A stretch of DNA of 64,000 nucleotides from NCBI RefSeq assembly GCF_041381155.1, contig NC_091137.1, positions 24,535,655 through 24,599,654 on the forward strand, read 5' to 3'. The position numbers and the translations under genes were made by a program. Under the pieces are notes generated by a model. It had not been told where the DNA came from. It saw only the letters and a program-made list of their open reading frames with translations, and searched no databases. Below, piece by piece: positions 1-12,100 of the stretch (position 1 is its first letter; each line of letters opens with the position of its first letter). Source of the DNA: Argopecten irradians (lineage: Eukaryota; Mollusca; Bivalvia; Pectinida; Pectinidae).

Positions 1-165
1 CTGACTAGGACGTACATCTTGACTGATGGTAACTTTATTTTGATTCGAGTGTAAAGACTGGAAAAGAATAATCATTGCCTTTAATTTCTATCTCAACATA
101 AGATTTAGAGAACGTAAAATTAGGCAAGCATAATTTGTATATTATCTTTTGATCTTTTACGGTAC

Positions 166-631
166 CATGGCATCCATCCAATTTAACTCTTGCGACTGAA
201 CCGAATAGCAGGAACCATCGAATTCGCTCCAACCGTCCGGGCAACCAAAGGCCACTGAAATTAGTAAATAGTAGACCTTTAATTAGGTGAACTGCCCATT
301 TATGTAAACAAAAACAAACAAACAAAATAACATGTCAATGACGGCTACAGCATGTCCACTTAGAACACAAACAAGAGTTATATATTATATAGATAAACTT
401 TGGACATTATCGTTACGTTTTAAGAAATATTTACCAAACAGATAAATAAATAAAAAAAAAAAAAAATTCAAACAAAAAACATTGAATGAGAAACAAATAT
501 AAAGGGTTAACGTATTTAAATATTGTAAGATATAAAACAATGGTCAGCATACCTTGGAAACCCAGCGTGACAAACACCAGACTTACTCGTACAGTGTACA
601 TTATTATAAGTGCGTAGACTATCAGGAACAT
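166..631 (-). CDS. CTL-1: secreted C-type lectin, 5' part only
   Basis: Two coding exons of a C-type lectin are visible, read leftward. Exon 1 (553 to 601 or 631) encodes a hydrophobic signal peptide ending in LVFVTLGFQ and stops in phase 1 at a GTATGC donor. Two in-frame Met codons could start it: 601 gives 16 residues, similar to the paralogues, and 631 adds ten more. Exon 2 (166-254) is 89 nt, the same length and phase as in the other copies, and encodes GCPDGWSEFDGSCYS, the first disulfide loop of a long-form CTL domain. It ends NWMDAM before a GTACCG donor, where the paralogues end in ASxS or TAS, so it is divergent. The sugar-binding exons must lie left of the window. I see no acceptable exon 3 in bases 1-165. 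The family is recognised with confidence; the ligand cannot be judged. Confidence 0.75.
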
Positions 632-2219
632 TTGTTTTAGACCTTCAGTTATCTTAAACTCAATACATGATAATAGCTTATCTAACAAATGACATGCATA
701 TGCTGACGTACAATCTACATTTACGGCGGATATTGATTTATCTCTCTTGGTCCGTACAGGCAGCATGTCTTTCAGTCAAAAATGGCCGCTTGTCTTGACA
801 CACCTCAAATGCTGATAAAAATAATCCATATTCTCAGTATATTATTTTCGGGATTGGGTCATAATATTTTTTTATGTGTATATAAGGAATAAATGTACTT
901 CTACAAATGTATATGTAAATAGCAAACAAGAACTGTTATCAAAGTTAGCTTACAACTTGGAGAAATGGATGGCATGATCAGCGCGGAATCCTCACTGATG
1001 ATTTTGTTCAGAAATGATACAACACGCCCTTCCACTCCGGATTACGATATTGAGGCGGACGTATGTAAATAAATGCATTTATCAAAAATAGACGGATTTG
1101 TTCTGGAAACTTATTGTACTAAGTCACACGACCTACAATGGCCATAGCTGGTAAGAGGGTATTAGATTAAAAAAGGACTTAGATAAATACATTCATAATT
1201 GAAGAACATCGTTGCATTGAGCATCTATCTTTTAATGGATAAGAATCTCAATAGCTTCAACGATTTTGCAATCACTCATACCCTTCTCGTACGTATAATT
1301 CTTGGTCTGAACTGACTATGTTGTCCAGTTATCGCAATGATAATAGCTGTGGATGGAGTTTCTGTCACATGAACCCATCAATTTCTGATACTTTGGCAGT
1401 AGGTACTGTGAAACCAACCCGCTCAATTTTAATCGTATACTCACGAGTTAAGAGGAAGATTATTCCCACAAAGAGGTATTATATCTCCCACGTATTGTGC
1501 TATAACTGGTCCATTTAATTGTTGTTAGTACAATAAATTAACAAATATAATAATAACATTACCAATACATATTTTATTAATCTTATTCGTCTTCTATTAA
1601 AAGGTTTTAGAAATGAGAAGTGCTTTAATTCTGATGTAAATAAATGTAAAATAGACATATTTCACGTATCGAAAATTATGTCGGACAAAATCCCACTCTC
1701 TGTAAATTCTCACCCTAGCATAGCGTAGAAGTTATGAATCATGTATATATAAAGTTTTAGTTTAGCAGTATATCTGTATTTCAATATTTTGAACCTACAT
1801 GAAAGAAAAAATACATAGCAATATGTATTTTCTGACGTATCTGTAATATATTGTAGAAAAATGAATTACCAAATATTTTTGATGCTTAAGTAAATGATGA
1901 GTAATAATCGATAAAAATATATGACGTCAAATATTGATGACGTGAGAAGTAATAAATGGAGATAATGCTTATATGATACTGTTCAGTTTTGGCCTAAATA
2001 CTTTATGAAATAAAAATGAAATATTGTCTTATTCATATTAAATTAATAGATATTATGACGTCACAATTTCGTACTTTCAACTCCCTTCCATCTCATCGAG
2101 GTATGAAAAATAACACCGTCGACTGGTAATATGTTCACTTTTTATTCCAATTCCAATATATCTGTTATGGATATGTTAACCGAAAAATGTTCATATTTTT
2201 GAGATGTATTTAATGGTAA
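632..2219. other. Intergenic stretch between CTL-1 and CTL-2
   Basis: AT-rich sequence with no convincing coding exon. It contains two TGACGTCA-like or GACGTC motifs (about 1922-1942 and 2055-2063) and a GAGATAAAT (GATA-type) motif just upstream of CTL-1 at about 733-745. The short open frames here show no protein-family resemblance. Confidence 0.5.
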
Positions 2220-5200
2220 TCATCCGAGTGGTATCCATGTGCCACTGTAAAACAAATAAAATGTTTTAAAATCATTTAATTTTCATGCAAAATCTTTTTC
2301 ATAATTTCTTATTTAAAAACCAATATTAATGTTTAATATATACAGAAATATATAACGAAACCTCCATAGTAAAGAAAATCCTCTATACAAATCTTGCCTT
2401 CGAATTCTCACCACTGTCAAAAAAATTCTTCTATAGTTTTTGGTCCCCCCCCCCAGACAAACTTGAATACTATGGTCTATCCAATGGAGAAATGATTAAT
2501 TACCATGCAACCCTTGTTAACTGATCTGAATTTTTAATATTTTGCTTTTCTTCAGTAATCTAGTACTATGTTTTCTTTATGAATTACGTTGTGAAAATCA
2601 TTTAAAGGTACCGGCAAACAACTAAATGTCTTATAAAACATCAGTCACATCACAAAAGGTTTGCGATGTAAAAGTTCTTGTTTTTATGCTATATATGAAA
2701 CCATAACTGCAGAAATCAATTTGCAATTATTAATAACACTATAAAAATGTGAAATGAAATCGTAGACCACAACTTGGCTTGTAGACGTAAATCTAACAAT
2801 TTTTGGCAGTAATTGTGTAGACCTAATATAACATCTTAAAACTAAAACCTTTGCATTGTAAGTACTGTCATTCTCAAAAATGTTGGTAAAAAGCTCATCT
2901 TGAATCATAAGTATGAAACTTACGGCACATATCACTTTGAGCGACAAAAGTTTACAGAACGGGTTCCGCTCAACATATCCCAATACCAACTGGTTCAACT
3001 TACCTTAATTGCTCACAAATGTAGTTATTGTTTACTGTGCATTGTGCATCCATCCACTGGAATCGTTCGCCATTATAGTGTGCCTGTAAGCAGTCCTCAC
3101 CGTGAGTGTGGTGGTTGTTTGGCTCACCTTTGCGCCAGTTGGTGTAGTTTATAAACTTATCACTCTCACCCCATCGCCAGTCTCCCTCCACAAATATGTC
3201 GCTACCTCCCAACCAGTAGTTAGAGTGGTCTGTACAAAAAAAATGGCGCCATACAACGTTAACTGTGATGAGTATTTTGATATGTGAATGAGTGGTAAGA
3301 AATTAAATGAATAATAACAATAAAAATAAATTCAATTATTGAAAACAAAACTAGTAATAAACAGAACAATTCTGAAGAAATGTTTAGAAAAACGCAGGTG
3401 CTCCAGTATAGGAATTTCGAACGCAAAGCGTTTTAGTAAAATATTTTGTTAGATACCATTGGTCATACATTAACCACAACGGTGCAGTTATGGTAAACAA
3501 AATTGGCTAGTATATTTGTGTATAGTGAACAAGTCTAGCAAGTGTAAATATAATTCTATAATTTTGTATATTTCAAAAAGTTGTTAACTTATCGTGGATA
3601 CTACACTACCTAGATAATTATGAATGAATGATATAAGTATCAACCCTCATAACGCGGGTCGCCTTATGTTTCTGTTTCCCTGCGTCGTTCTAATTAAGGT
3701 GAAGTTGCCACGGGAGAAAACAGAGAAACAAAGCAACATTATTCTTTCAATTGTATTTCATTTTTCTTTCGGAAACGTGGTGAACCTGTAAGAAATAAAG
3801 ATATAATAATAGCACGTCTCACTGTGATATCTAGCCACCAATTCTTTCAGAAAATCGTTCTCCTGTTCATCAGCGACCTCTGCCAGATAGGCGTGTTTCT
3901 CGTGACAGGTAGTCTGCAAAAACATATGATATAAAACCGGATTATTTGGTTTTATTATTAGCCTTATTTCGATTATGTTGTGTATGCAATCCATGCTTAT
4001 TGTTCAGATATATCATTTACGAAATTGTTTTGGTTTAGAATATCGTTATTATCGTATTTAGAAAATATATTTTCATTGCAATTTTTCCTACCGCTTTTTT
4101 TTTATTTCTTTTCAAACAGTAACATTTAACCGTGTCATTGAACATAAGACCTGCTGATTTTTTTCCAATCGAGAATTTATCTTATGTCTAATTTTGATTT
4201 TAGAATGATAAAATATCATCACTTTCGTGTTGCATAAATCAAATTTGCATCATGAAAATAAACAATGAACTTTTATCTGGAATACTTTACCGAGGCCGCT
4301 GACCAGTCCTGTTTATCGAAGAATGCCATATAGCAGGAATGTCTGTATTCTGTCCATCCGTTCGGACATCCTCGAACGACTGTAGATCAGAGTTTAAAAG
4401 ACATTACTAGGAATATATATCTTAAATGACTAGGATAAAAAGTGGCACGAAGTGAACGCCCTCGGCTCCATGTGCAAATCGTTATTATACCCGTGTGCAT
4501 AGAATGCGTTAATTACATAACTAATATTCCATTGATTACTTGATAAGTTCCGTCATGCATGACCTGAGATTTTAATTGGTTCCGTAATGAGTTGGAATAG
4601 ATTTCGATTGGTTCCACCATTAGTTGAGATAGATTTCGATTGCTTTCGTCATGAGTTGATGTAGCTTTTGATTGGTTCCGTCATGACTGGAGGTTGATTT
4701 GATTGGTTCCGCCATGAGTTGAGGTAGAAATCGTGACAAGTTCTAGCTAATGTTTACTAAAGTAAACACCTGCGTACTTCATGTAACTACTTTTTCACAT
4801 GTCTGGCTGCAGTAAAGTCCATTGGATTTTAATCACAGGGCGGATATATAGGAATTTTATTCTGTTATCATAGACACTGCAAATCAACTTTCTTTCGCAC
4901 ATTTCGCGATTAGACATTTTGTTGTTCGCTCTCTGACACGCGTACATGCACTTGTATATTTGGACGCGTATACTTACATGTATATTTACGGGAGAAACTA
5001 TTAAATTGTAGCTTATATACACAGGACTAAATAAACGAGGGTGCTTTTTTTTACATCTGGAGCCAGTGATGGGGTGAAAACATCGTCTAATATCTTTTTA
5101 GTATATCGTAAACCAATGTTTTTCGCTGCTACTTGATTTTGCGATTTCCAAAAACAAGTTCGCGGAGTTCACTAATGCGAATTTAAAAATTGTATTCGAA

Positions 5201-5926
5201 CTCCTTTCAATATCTATGGTGTAGATATTAATTCCAGGGGACAAGTTTTCGCGATAAGACATTATATTGTTCGCTCTCTGTCACGCGTGCATGCATATGC
5301 TATATTGGGCGTGTATACTAACAGTGAATTTTAACGAGAGAAGCCATTAAAATGTGGCCTATATACCCAGGACTAAATAAACGAGGGTGCTTTTTTACAC
5401 CTGGAAGCGGTGATGGGGATGAAAACATATAATAGGAAATGTAATGTCTCCTCAGTATACTGTATACCAACTTTTTTCGCTGCTACTTAATTTCTCGATT
5501 TCCAAAACCAAGTTCGCGAAGATCAACATTGTTTTACTCATTTTTTAATAAGTAAGTCTACTATTAATTATGTAAAATTGTGATTAAGACCATTGCATTA
5601 TCGTGGTAATCATGCATATCATTTTCATATTAAAATCTTGCAAAATACATGTTTATTAACAATTTATTGAGTCATGTAAAATATTTGTTATTTCGGTACA
5701 AGTTTATACAATACATAATTCTTCATATAAGATAATATTGTTATGCTTTTGTTTCTTGTAACTAGATGCCCTTATCAATAGCTAAGGCCTTTTAAGGACG
5801 GTGTATGTGTGTAGTATATGTGTGGTAATTTGTGAGATTGTGATTAAACAGGAAATAAGAGAAGAGCACCATACCTTGTATAAAGACAGGGATTAATATC
5901 AGATATAAGTGTACTGTGAAAACCAT
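2220..5926 (-). CDS. CTL-2: secreted C-type lectin, EPN type
   Basis: Five coding exons on the minus strand: 5875-5926, 4291-4379, 3823-3913, 3004-3229 and 2220-2244. All have GT-AG borders and the phases agree, giving a 160-residue protein. Residues 1-17 (MVFTVHLYLILIPVFIQ) are a signal peptide, and the rest is one long-form C-type lectin domain with six cysteines (CPNGW, SCY, TC, DC, QC, IC). The WRW stretch lies at 95-97, the calcium/sugar triplet EPN at 113-115 and a WMD motif (the WND position) at 136-138. In known CTLs EPN favours mannose or glucose-type sugars. The last exon encodes only a tail ending GTWIPLG before TGA. No other domain is present, so this is a soluble, perlucin-like lectin; a role in immunity or shell matrix is inferred from the family. 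Intron 1 carries a CCAAT-like minisatellite and a tandem duplication. Confidence 0.88.
4550..4735. repeat. Minisatellite of about 37 bp in CTL-2 intron 1
   Basis: About five degenerate copies of a unit reading roughly GATTGGTTCCGTCATGAGTT followed by GAGGTAGATTT. Each copy carries ATTGGT, the complement of a CCAAT box. A homologous array occupies the same place in CTL-3 (about 12496-12630), so it predates the duplication of the two genes. Confidence 0.8.
4878..5525. repeat. Tandem duplication inside CTL-2 intron 1
   Basis: Two diverged copies of about 280-290 bp lie side by side (about 4878-5170 and 5248-5525). Shared landmarks are GTTCGCTCTCTG, CCAGGACTAAATAAACGAGG and TTTTTCGCTGCTACTT. CTL-3 has one copy at about 12785-13070, so the extra copy arose after the two genes separated, or was lost from CTL-3. 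Confidence 0.8.
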
Positions 5927-6090
5927 TGTCGGTGGCACAGACGTCAATTACAGTCCCAGAGGTTTTGTCCGAACTGGAGATAATGCCTTATCTTAAAAGT
6001 GACATTTGAGTTCATTTTAAATGCATGTGCGGATCCTACGTCCTGTTTCTTTAAGACAGCTATGAATAAAGATAGACCTTTTGGAACTTG
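5927..6090 (-). promoter_or_regulatory. Conserved 5' flank of CTL-2 with inverted GATA sites
   Basis: The 160 bp upstream of the start codon are almost identical to the flank of CTL-3 (13621-13760). They contain GAGATAATGCCTTATCTT at 5977-5994, two inverted GATA-type sites. The similarity may simply reflect recent duplication, so a promoter role is an inference. Confidence 0.4.
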
Positions 6091-6644
6091 ATACTGATAT
6101 ACGACTGATCATACAAACATCTTACATAACTGTGGACGACATTGATATTAATATTCATAGTTATTTTTGATAAAGTTCCGAGCTTTGTGAGGGATAACAA
6201 CATCTTTCGTCGAATTTCTCTGAATGTCTTGTAGAATCATTTCAATCTACGTATATTGATGGTAACCTTTTTTATGATATGATGTTTGTCAACAGATAGC
6301 TCGATTTTTAGCATATATTGATAAGTAGTAATCCAAGATATCTAAATATAATTAGTTTTATGATTTGTATGAACTGTTAATATTTTGGGAGGGGGTTTTA
6401 TATGCATGTTTAACGTCTGACTATAAACTATTCTGAAATGAAATGAATAGACACATAGACACAGACAAGTTACTGCCCTTATCATATCGGTCCACAATAC
6501 CCCAACAGGATACACCGAGTGTAAACAGATCAACTATGCAAAAACATATGTTATCGCTGATGATTTTATCATGCAACTTATGTAATACATTGCATTGTTT
6601 TAGAATTGTGTTTTTTTATAAATTTACAATATTGTATTAATGGT

Positions 6645-9080
6645 TGTTTATTTTGGTGGTTGATGTAAAAGGAATTCACATCCCTATACTAATGAATAGT
6701 TTTACTTAAAGCTGACAATGCAAGTTAAAAACATGCAGTTGAAATTAAAAAAAAAAATATTAACGAAATATTTTTTTTCAAAAATTGTTTCTGAGACATC
6801 CCCTAGTTATGACAGTGTGGTATCTAAGGAAGTGGCAGCCATTTTTCTTTTGCTCTGCTTAGTAACCTTCACTGGCCAACCCCCTATATAAAGCACGGGA
6901 CACTTGACACACGTGTATCATTCTAAGCATATCTTGTCTTAGATACACATGCCCCGATATTGCAAATAACAATGTCAAATTGAAAATAAACACTGCACTC
7001 ACCTGACAATATTTCATTGAAGTAATAGATGAATGTGTTGTCAGCTATATCCCAACATATGTCCAATACGAACTAATAAAACACTTCAATATACATTTAG
7101 TTTTACACGTACATGTACAACGACACGTGTGTGTCCTTGATAGTTGTCGCTCGTTCGGGTCAGGTACATAGTCACGTGTATATGGTCAGTTGAGTGCGTC
7201 GGGTACGATGATATACGTGAAGATATGTGGACGGATTATTTTTGGATTTCTATTCACTTGCGTTGGAATTTTATTTTGAGAAACATCTAAATGACAACTT
7301 AGAGGAGTTGACATGTTTTCTTGCTAAAAAAAAGTCCCATATAGTTTTACAGGTGAGGGTTTTGTTTACCTATTTGTAGGTGATATAACCTGTGGACTGC
7401 TAGGTGTATAGGTACATGAATGAGCGCACGTGTGTCGATTCACGCGCTTTATATAGGGGTCGGTGAGTCGTCGGAATGTAAAACAAAAATGGCTGTCCTC
7501 AACCGGGGAATGTCTCATAAACGATTCTTGGAAAAACGAGTATACTTATTTTTAAAAAAAATCATGTTAATAATTTTAACTTGCATTGTCAGCTTTAATT
7601 TATCACAAGTAAGTTACACAATAATGTGTTACTTGTATTTTTTGTAGTTAATTTATCATACTCAATGTATATTGCAAATACATAGTATTGTGTTATTTTT
7701 TTTATTGTGTTTTTGGTGTTTTTTTTTTTTTTTTGTTATTCTTTGAATATATCACTGCGCAAACATAACAAGTGCAAAAATTGATAAGTGAAAAAAAAAT
7801 CGAAAATCGACTAAGCGAAAATATTCACATGAAAAACACACGTTTGCAGTAGATTGTTATGTGCACGATTGCGATAACTTCCGGCATGTCTAAAAAGTTT
7901 TAATACGTTAGCGTGGATATATTTCGGAACTGGATATGCAAATAAAGAATACAAATGTATTGGTAGTAATCGGAATACACAACTGATACCTAACAATGCG
8001 TTTGTAGAATTAATTATATAATAAAATCATCCTTTGGTAATTGGAGCAATCAGGAATCTTCGGCAATTTCCGTGCCCTTTGCAGAAAGTGCCGAAGGTTC
8101 TCGATTGTTGAATTGAGGTGTATATTCAACTTAAGTCATACGCCTCATGCGTGGCTTGTAGCTGTTTAATGTTGGGTTATTACATTAACGTAATCAACAG
8201 TCAGGATCACGTAAGTGAGGCCTCCCATGTATGCTGTGTGTTGTTTGTATGAAGTGCGAGGTGCTTGTTTTGGGAGACTGTGGTAAACTGGTGTTGCTTC
8301 TGCTTGTATAGAGGAATTTTATTGCCCTTTTTACAGTTCCTTTTACGATCATACAATAGGGGCAGCAGGTACGTTCTACCTGCAGGGATATGTAGCTGAT
8401 CAATAAGCCAAGAAGACCATGACGTCATTGGCCAGGTATTGACAATTCGTTATAATTAATTTTGTTTTTATTTTGGTCAGAAAAACCAAAATTATAAACA
8501 TGATTTATTCCGTCCATTATTGAAATTTTATTTTATCGAATTTAAAAAACATCTTCAATGCGAAAAAAGGTTGCAGTTTGGTTTTTCTTTGAATGAAAAT
8601 AAAACAAAAACCTTTTCGGTTTTGTCATATATTGTCCAAAAATAAAAACACGTAGGATATTTATTGATTAGAATATTCCCTTTGTCAAGCTAATAAACAA
8701 CGTCAATATTCGCTATCAGGAATTCGAGCTTTTAAAATGCTTTCTTTTCTTCAAGGTATGAATCATTCTCTAGGTATCAGCATTCTGTTTAAATAATTGC
8801 AATGATAGATAACATAGAAGGATAAAATGCCATTATATTTGACAATGTATTTATTGAAATTGAAATACTGACGATTCAGCTGTCCTGTGAAAAAATAAAT
8901 ATATTTTTTAACATGAACTGAACTTTAAAAATCTATCTAGAGTTATATATTCTATATTTTCGGTTTGATAGTAAGCCAACAACCAATTGATATACATTGG
9001 CGATTCTATTTTGATTTCAAAAAGATTTCTGCCATTATCTACCATTTGTGTTATGCGAAACATGTCCATTTTTTCTGAGT
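6645..9080. other. Non-coding spacer between the CTL-2 and CTL-3 units
   Basis: No convincing gene. Homology with the CTL-3 unit ends near 6640, and the CTL-3 unit begins near 9000. The spacer holds homopolymer T runs (about 7680-7740) and unassigned AT-rich sequence. Confidence 0.5.
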
Positions 9081-9127
9081 CAATTTACTGTTCTCTTTGT
9101 GTACTCCTGGAAACAATCTACTGGTCA

Positions 9128-12100
9128 TTATCCGAGCTGTATCCAGTTGCCTCTGTAAAATAGAAAGAATATATTAAAGAATATCAATACATGTTAATGA
9201 CATTGGTTTTCAAATTATAGTAATAAACACGTTTGATCAAAATGCAACATCGACATGACAGTTCTTTGATTTTTTTGATTTTTTTAAAATTCACAAATTT
9301 TATGATATGGGAAATATCTGAAAACACATTAAACATTAGTTGGAAAGATCCATTAACAATATTACTGCTGAGTTAACATTTTAACCTAACGTTTTACACC
9401 GTATAAAAAGTAATAGAAATGGCTAAATTCCGTGGACAGAAATGTTTCCATCAGTGTGTTATCCATTAGTGTGTTAAATGGAAAGGCCTGTGTTAACCAG
9501 CTAACAATCACAATCAAAATAATATATTCATTTTCAAAGAGCAAAATACAAAAACAGATTTGATAAGCGCAATTACAGCCATGCCTATATAGTTAAGTGA
9601 CAACGAGAACGTCGTGGTCATAATAACTAAGTGGTCGTCTTTAGACAGCGGTCAATGTTGATGGATATTGGTAATTTGCGGCCCTAGGGAAATGGTCGTA
9701 TTAAACAGATGGTCTTTATACAGAGGTGATCGTTAATACACGTGTGACTATAATGTTAAGATAATATCCTTACCGTGATGCCTCACATATATAGTTTCTA
9801 TTTGCTGTACATGGTACATCTGACCACATGAAGGTATACCCAGTAAATTGGGCCTGTAAACAGTCATCGTTGTGGTTGTGGTGGTTGTCTGGCTGACCGT
9901 GGCGCCAGTTTGTGTAGTTCATAACGAGATGACTCTCTTCCCATCGCCAGTCTCCCTCCACAAAAATGTCATTTCCACCCAACCAATAGGATTCGTGACC
10001 TTTACCAAATAAAAAAAAATCATTAAGACTACGATGCGTACAAATGCTCTAATTGAACGTTCAAATTGTTTTATTGCTATTAGAAACTGAAGACGGAAAA
10101 AGAAATAAAAGAACAATGATAATGATTAAAACAAATAATTAATAGTAATACCTTAAAAATTATAATATAACTTTTGAAATCAGCTTTATAATCTTGTAGA
10201 GTCCCGAAAGAATATAGCTTACACTTATAATAATCACATCCTAAACAATTTTAAAGAAATTATATAAATGTTATCGCGGGTCGTGCTATGATTCCCGCAG
10301 TAATCCTAACTACCGCGAAGTAGTTGACTATCACTACGGCTCACCTCATTCATCCTATATACTAAAACATTAAAGCATAAACAATAACACCACACTCAAT
10401 CTTTCATACAGTCTATTTCGAATAAAAGAAAAATTGTTTTTACAGCTTCAATAAAAATGGGAGCATAACAGTGCAGATTACTGACATGTGATGTTATCAC
10501 CGTATGTATATGAAATATTACTTGAAAATGTTTATAAAAGACCAAGATATAAGAAAAAACTCAAGACAATTATTTAATGATAATACAAGCATGTCTCACT
10601 TTGATGTGTACTGACCAACCGTGTCAGGAAACCGTTCTCCTGTTCATCACCGACCTCTGCCAGATAGGAATTTTTCTCGTGACAGGTAGTCTGCAAAAAC
10701 ATATCACATATCACAGTGGCTTAGGAAGATGAAACGTCATGGGGGGGCAAAGGTCCTCAATATTTTGTAAACCCCCCCCCCCCCCCGCCACACCTACAGG
10801 AGGAGATTAATTCAACTCCCAACCATATAATATATGCTTTATGTTCATTTTTCATATATCACTAAATTTAATCCTTGTACACATTTATAGACAGTGGGGT
10901 CGCTAAAAGGAAATTAACGAATACGCAAATTGGCCGAATTAGCGTGTGAGCGTCGAAGGCGCGAGATTTTGGTGTTTTATTAGGGTCTGACGGTGACCCC
11001 CGGGATTAGTTTTATGTATTTTGATGATTTTGCGATCGCCCGACAGCGCGAGATTTTGGTGTTTGGGGGGGGGTCCGGGGGTCTCCCCCGGGAAAAAATT
11101 ACGATTTAAAATGGCTTAGATGATTTTTACGATGCAATTTGATGAATTTGCGAGCGCCCAAAGGCGTGAGAATTTGGTGTTAGGGGGGTCCGGGGGTCTC
11201 CCCCGAGAAAAAAATTACGATTTAGAATGGCTGAGATGAGTTTTACGATGCATTTTGATGAATTTGCGAGCGCCCAAAGGCATGAGAATTTGGTGTTAGA
11301 GGGGCCGGGGGTCTCCCCCGGGAAAAAAAATACGATTAAGAATGGCTTAGATGATTATTACGATGCATTTTGATGAATTTGCGAGCGCCCAAAGGCGCGA
11401 GAATTTGGTGTTAGTGTGGTCCGGGGGTCTCCCCCGGGGAAAAAAATACGATTTAGAATGGCTGAGATGAGTTTTTACGATAAAGTTTAATGATTATAAA
11501 GCGTTCTTAACATGGTAATTTTTCGATTTAAAGCTACCTGCATTTAGAAATGATAATTGTGTCGTCATAACATTATGCAACCCTACTCGGTCTGAATATA
11601 CCGGCTTCACACCATCGGCACATTGTTGTGTAACATAACAAAAAATGAATTAATTGTCTCCCTAAGACATATAAACAAATTGATCTTTTAAGAGACATTT
11701 TTTTAAATAGCACATAGAATCCCTTGATGGACATTTTTAGTCTAGTTTGTGTGTATTGAATTTTCACTATTTAAGGTTTGACATTATGTGCTTGAACGTT
11801 TTAGGAAATGCGCCGCGCAGCGGAAATTTTTTTAGAATGAAGTACGAAAAATGTGTAGGAGGACCCTTTTTTCTTTCAAATAAGCATTTTTAGAAAATTT
11901 CAGTCGGCGAAAATGGAGGGGGAGGGGGGCAAAAAGACATGTTTGCCCCCCCGTCCTGTTTATTCTTGAGAGATATCATTTACGGAATTAATTTGGCATG
12001 GAATAACGGTTATTAATGTATTTAGAAAATAGTTTTATCCATACAGTAACAGTTTATATTGCCATTAAAAATAAGACCGGATGATTTTTCCAATCGAGAA

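Noticed and set aside
1-165. A third exon of CTL-1 beginning after TTTTCCAG near 52
   Set aside because: The following sequence does not resemble the conserved exon 3 (TCHEK...LAEV) and has the wrong content; it is more likely intron.
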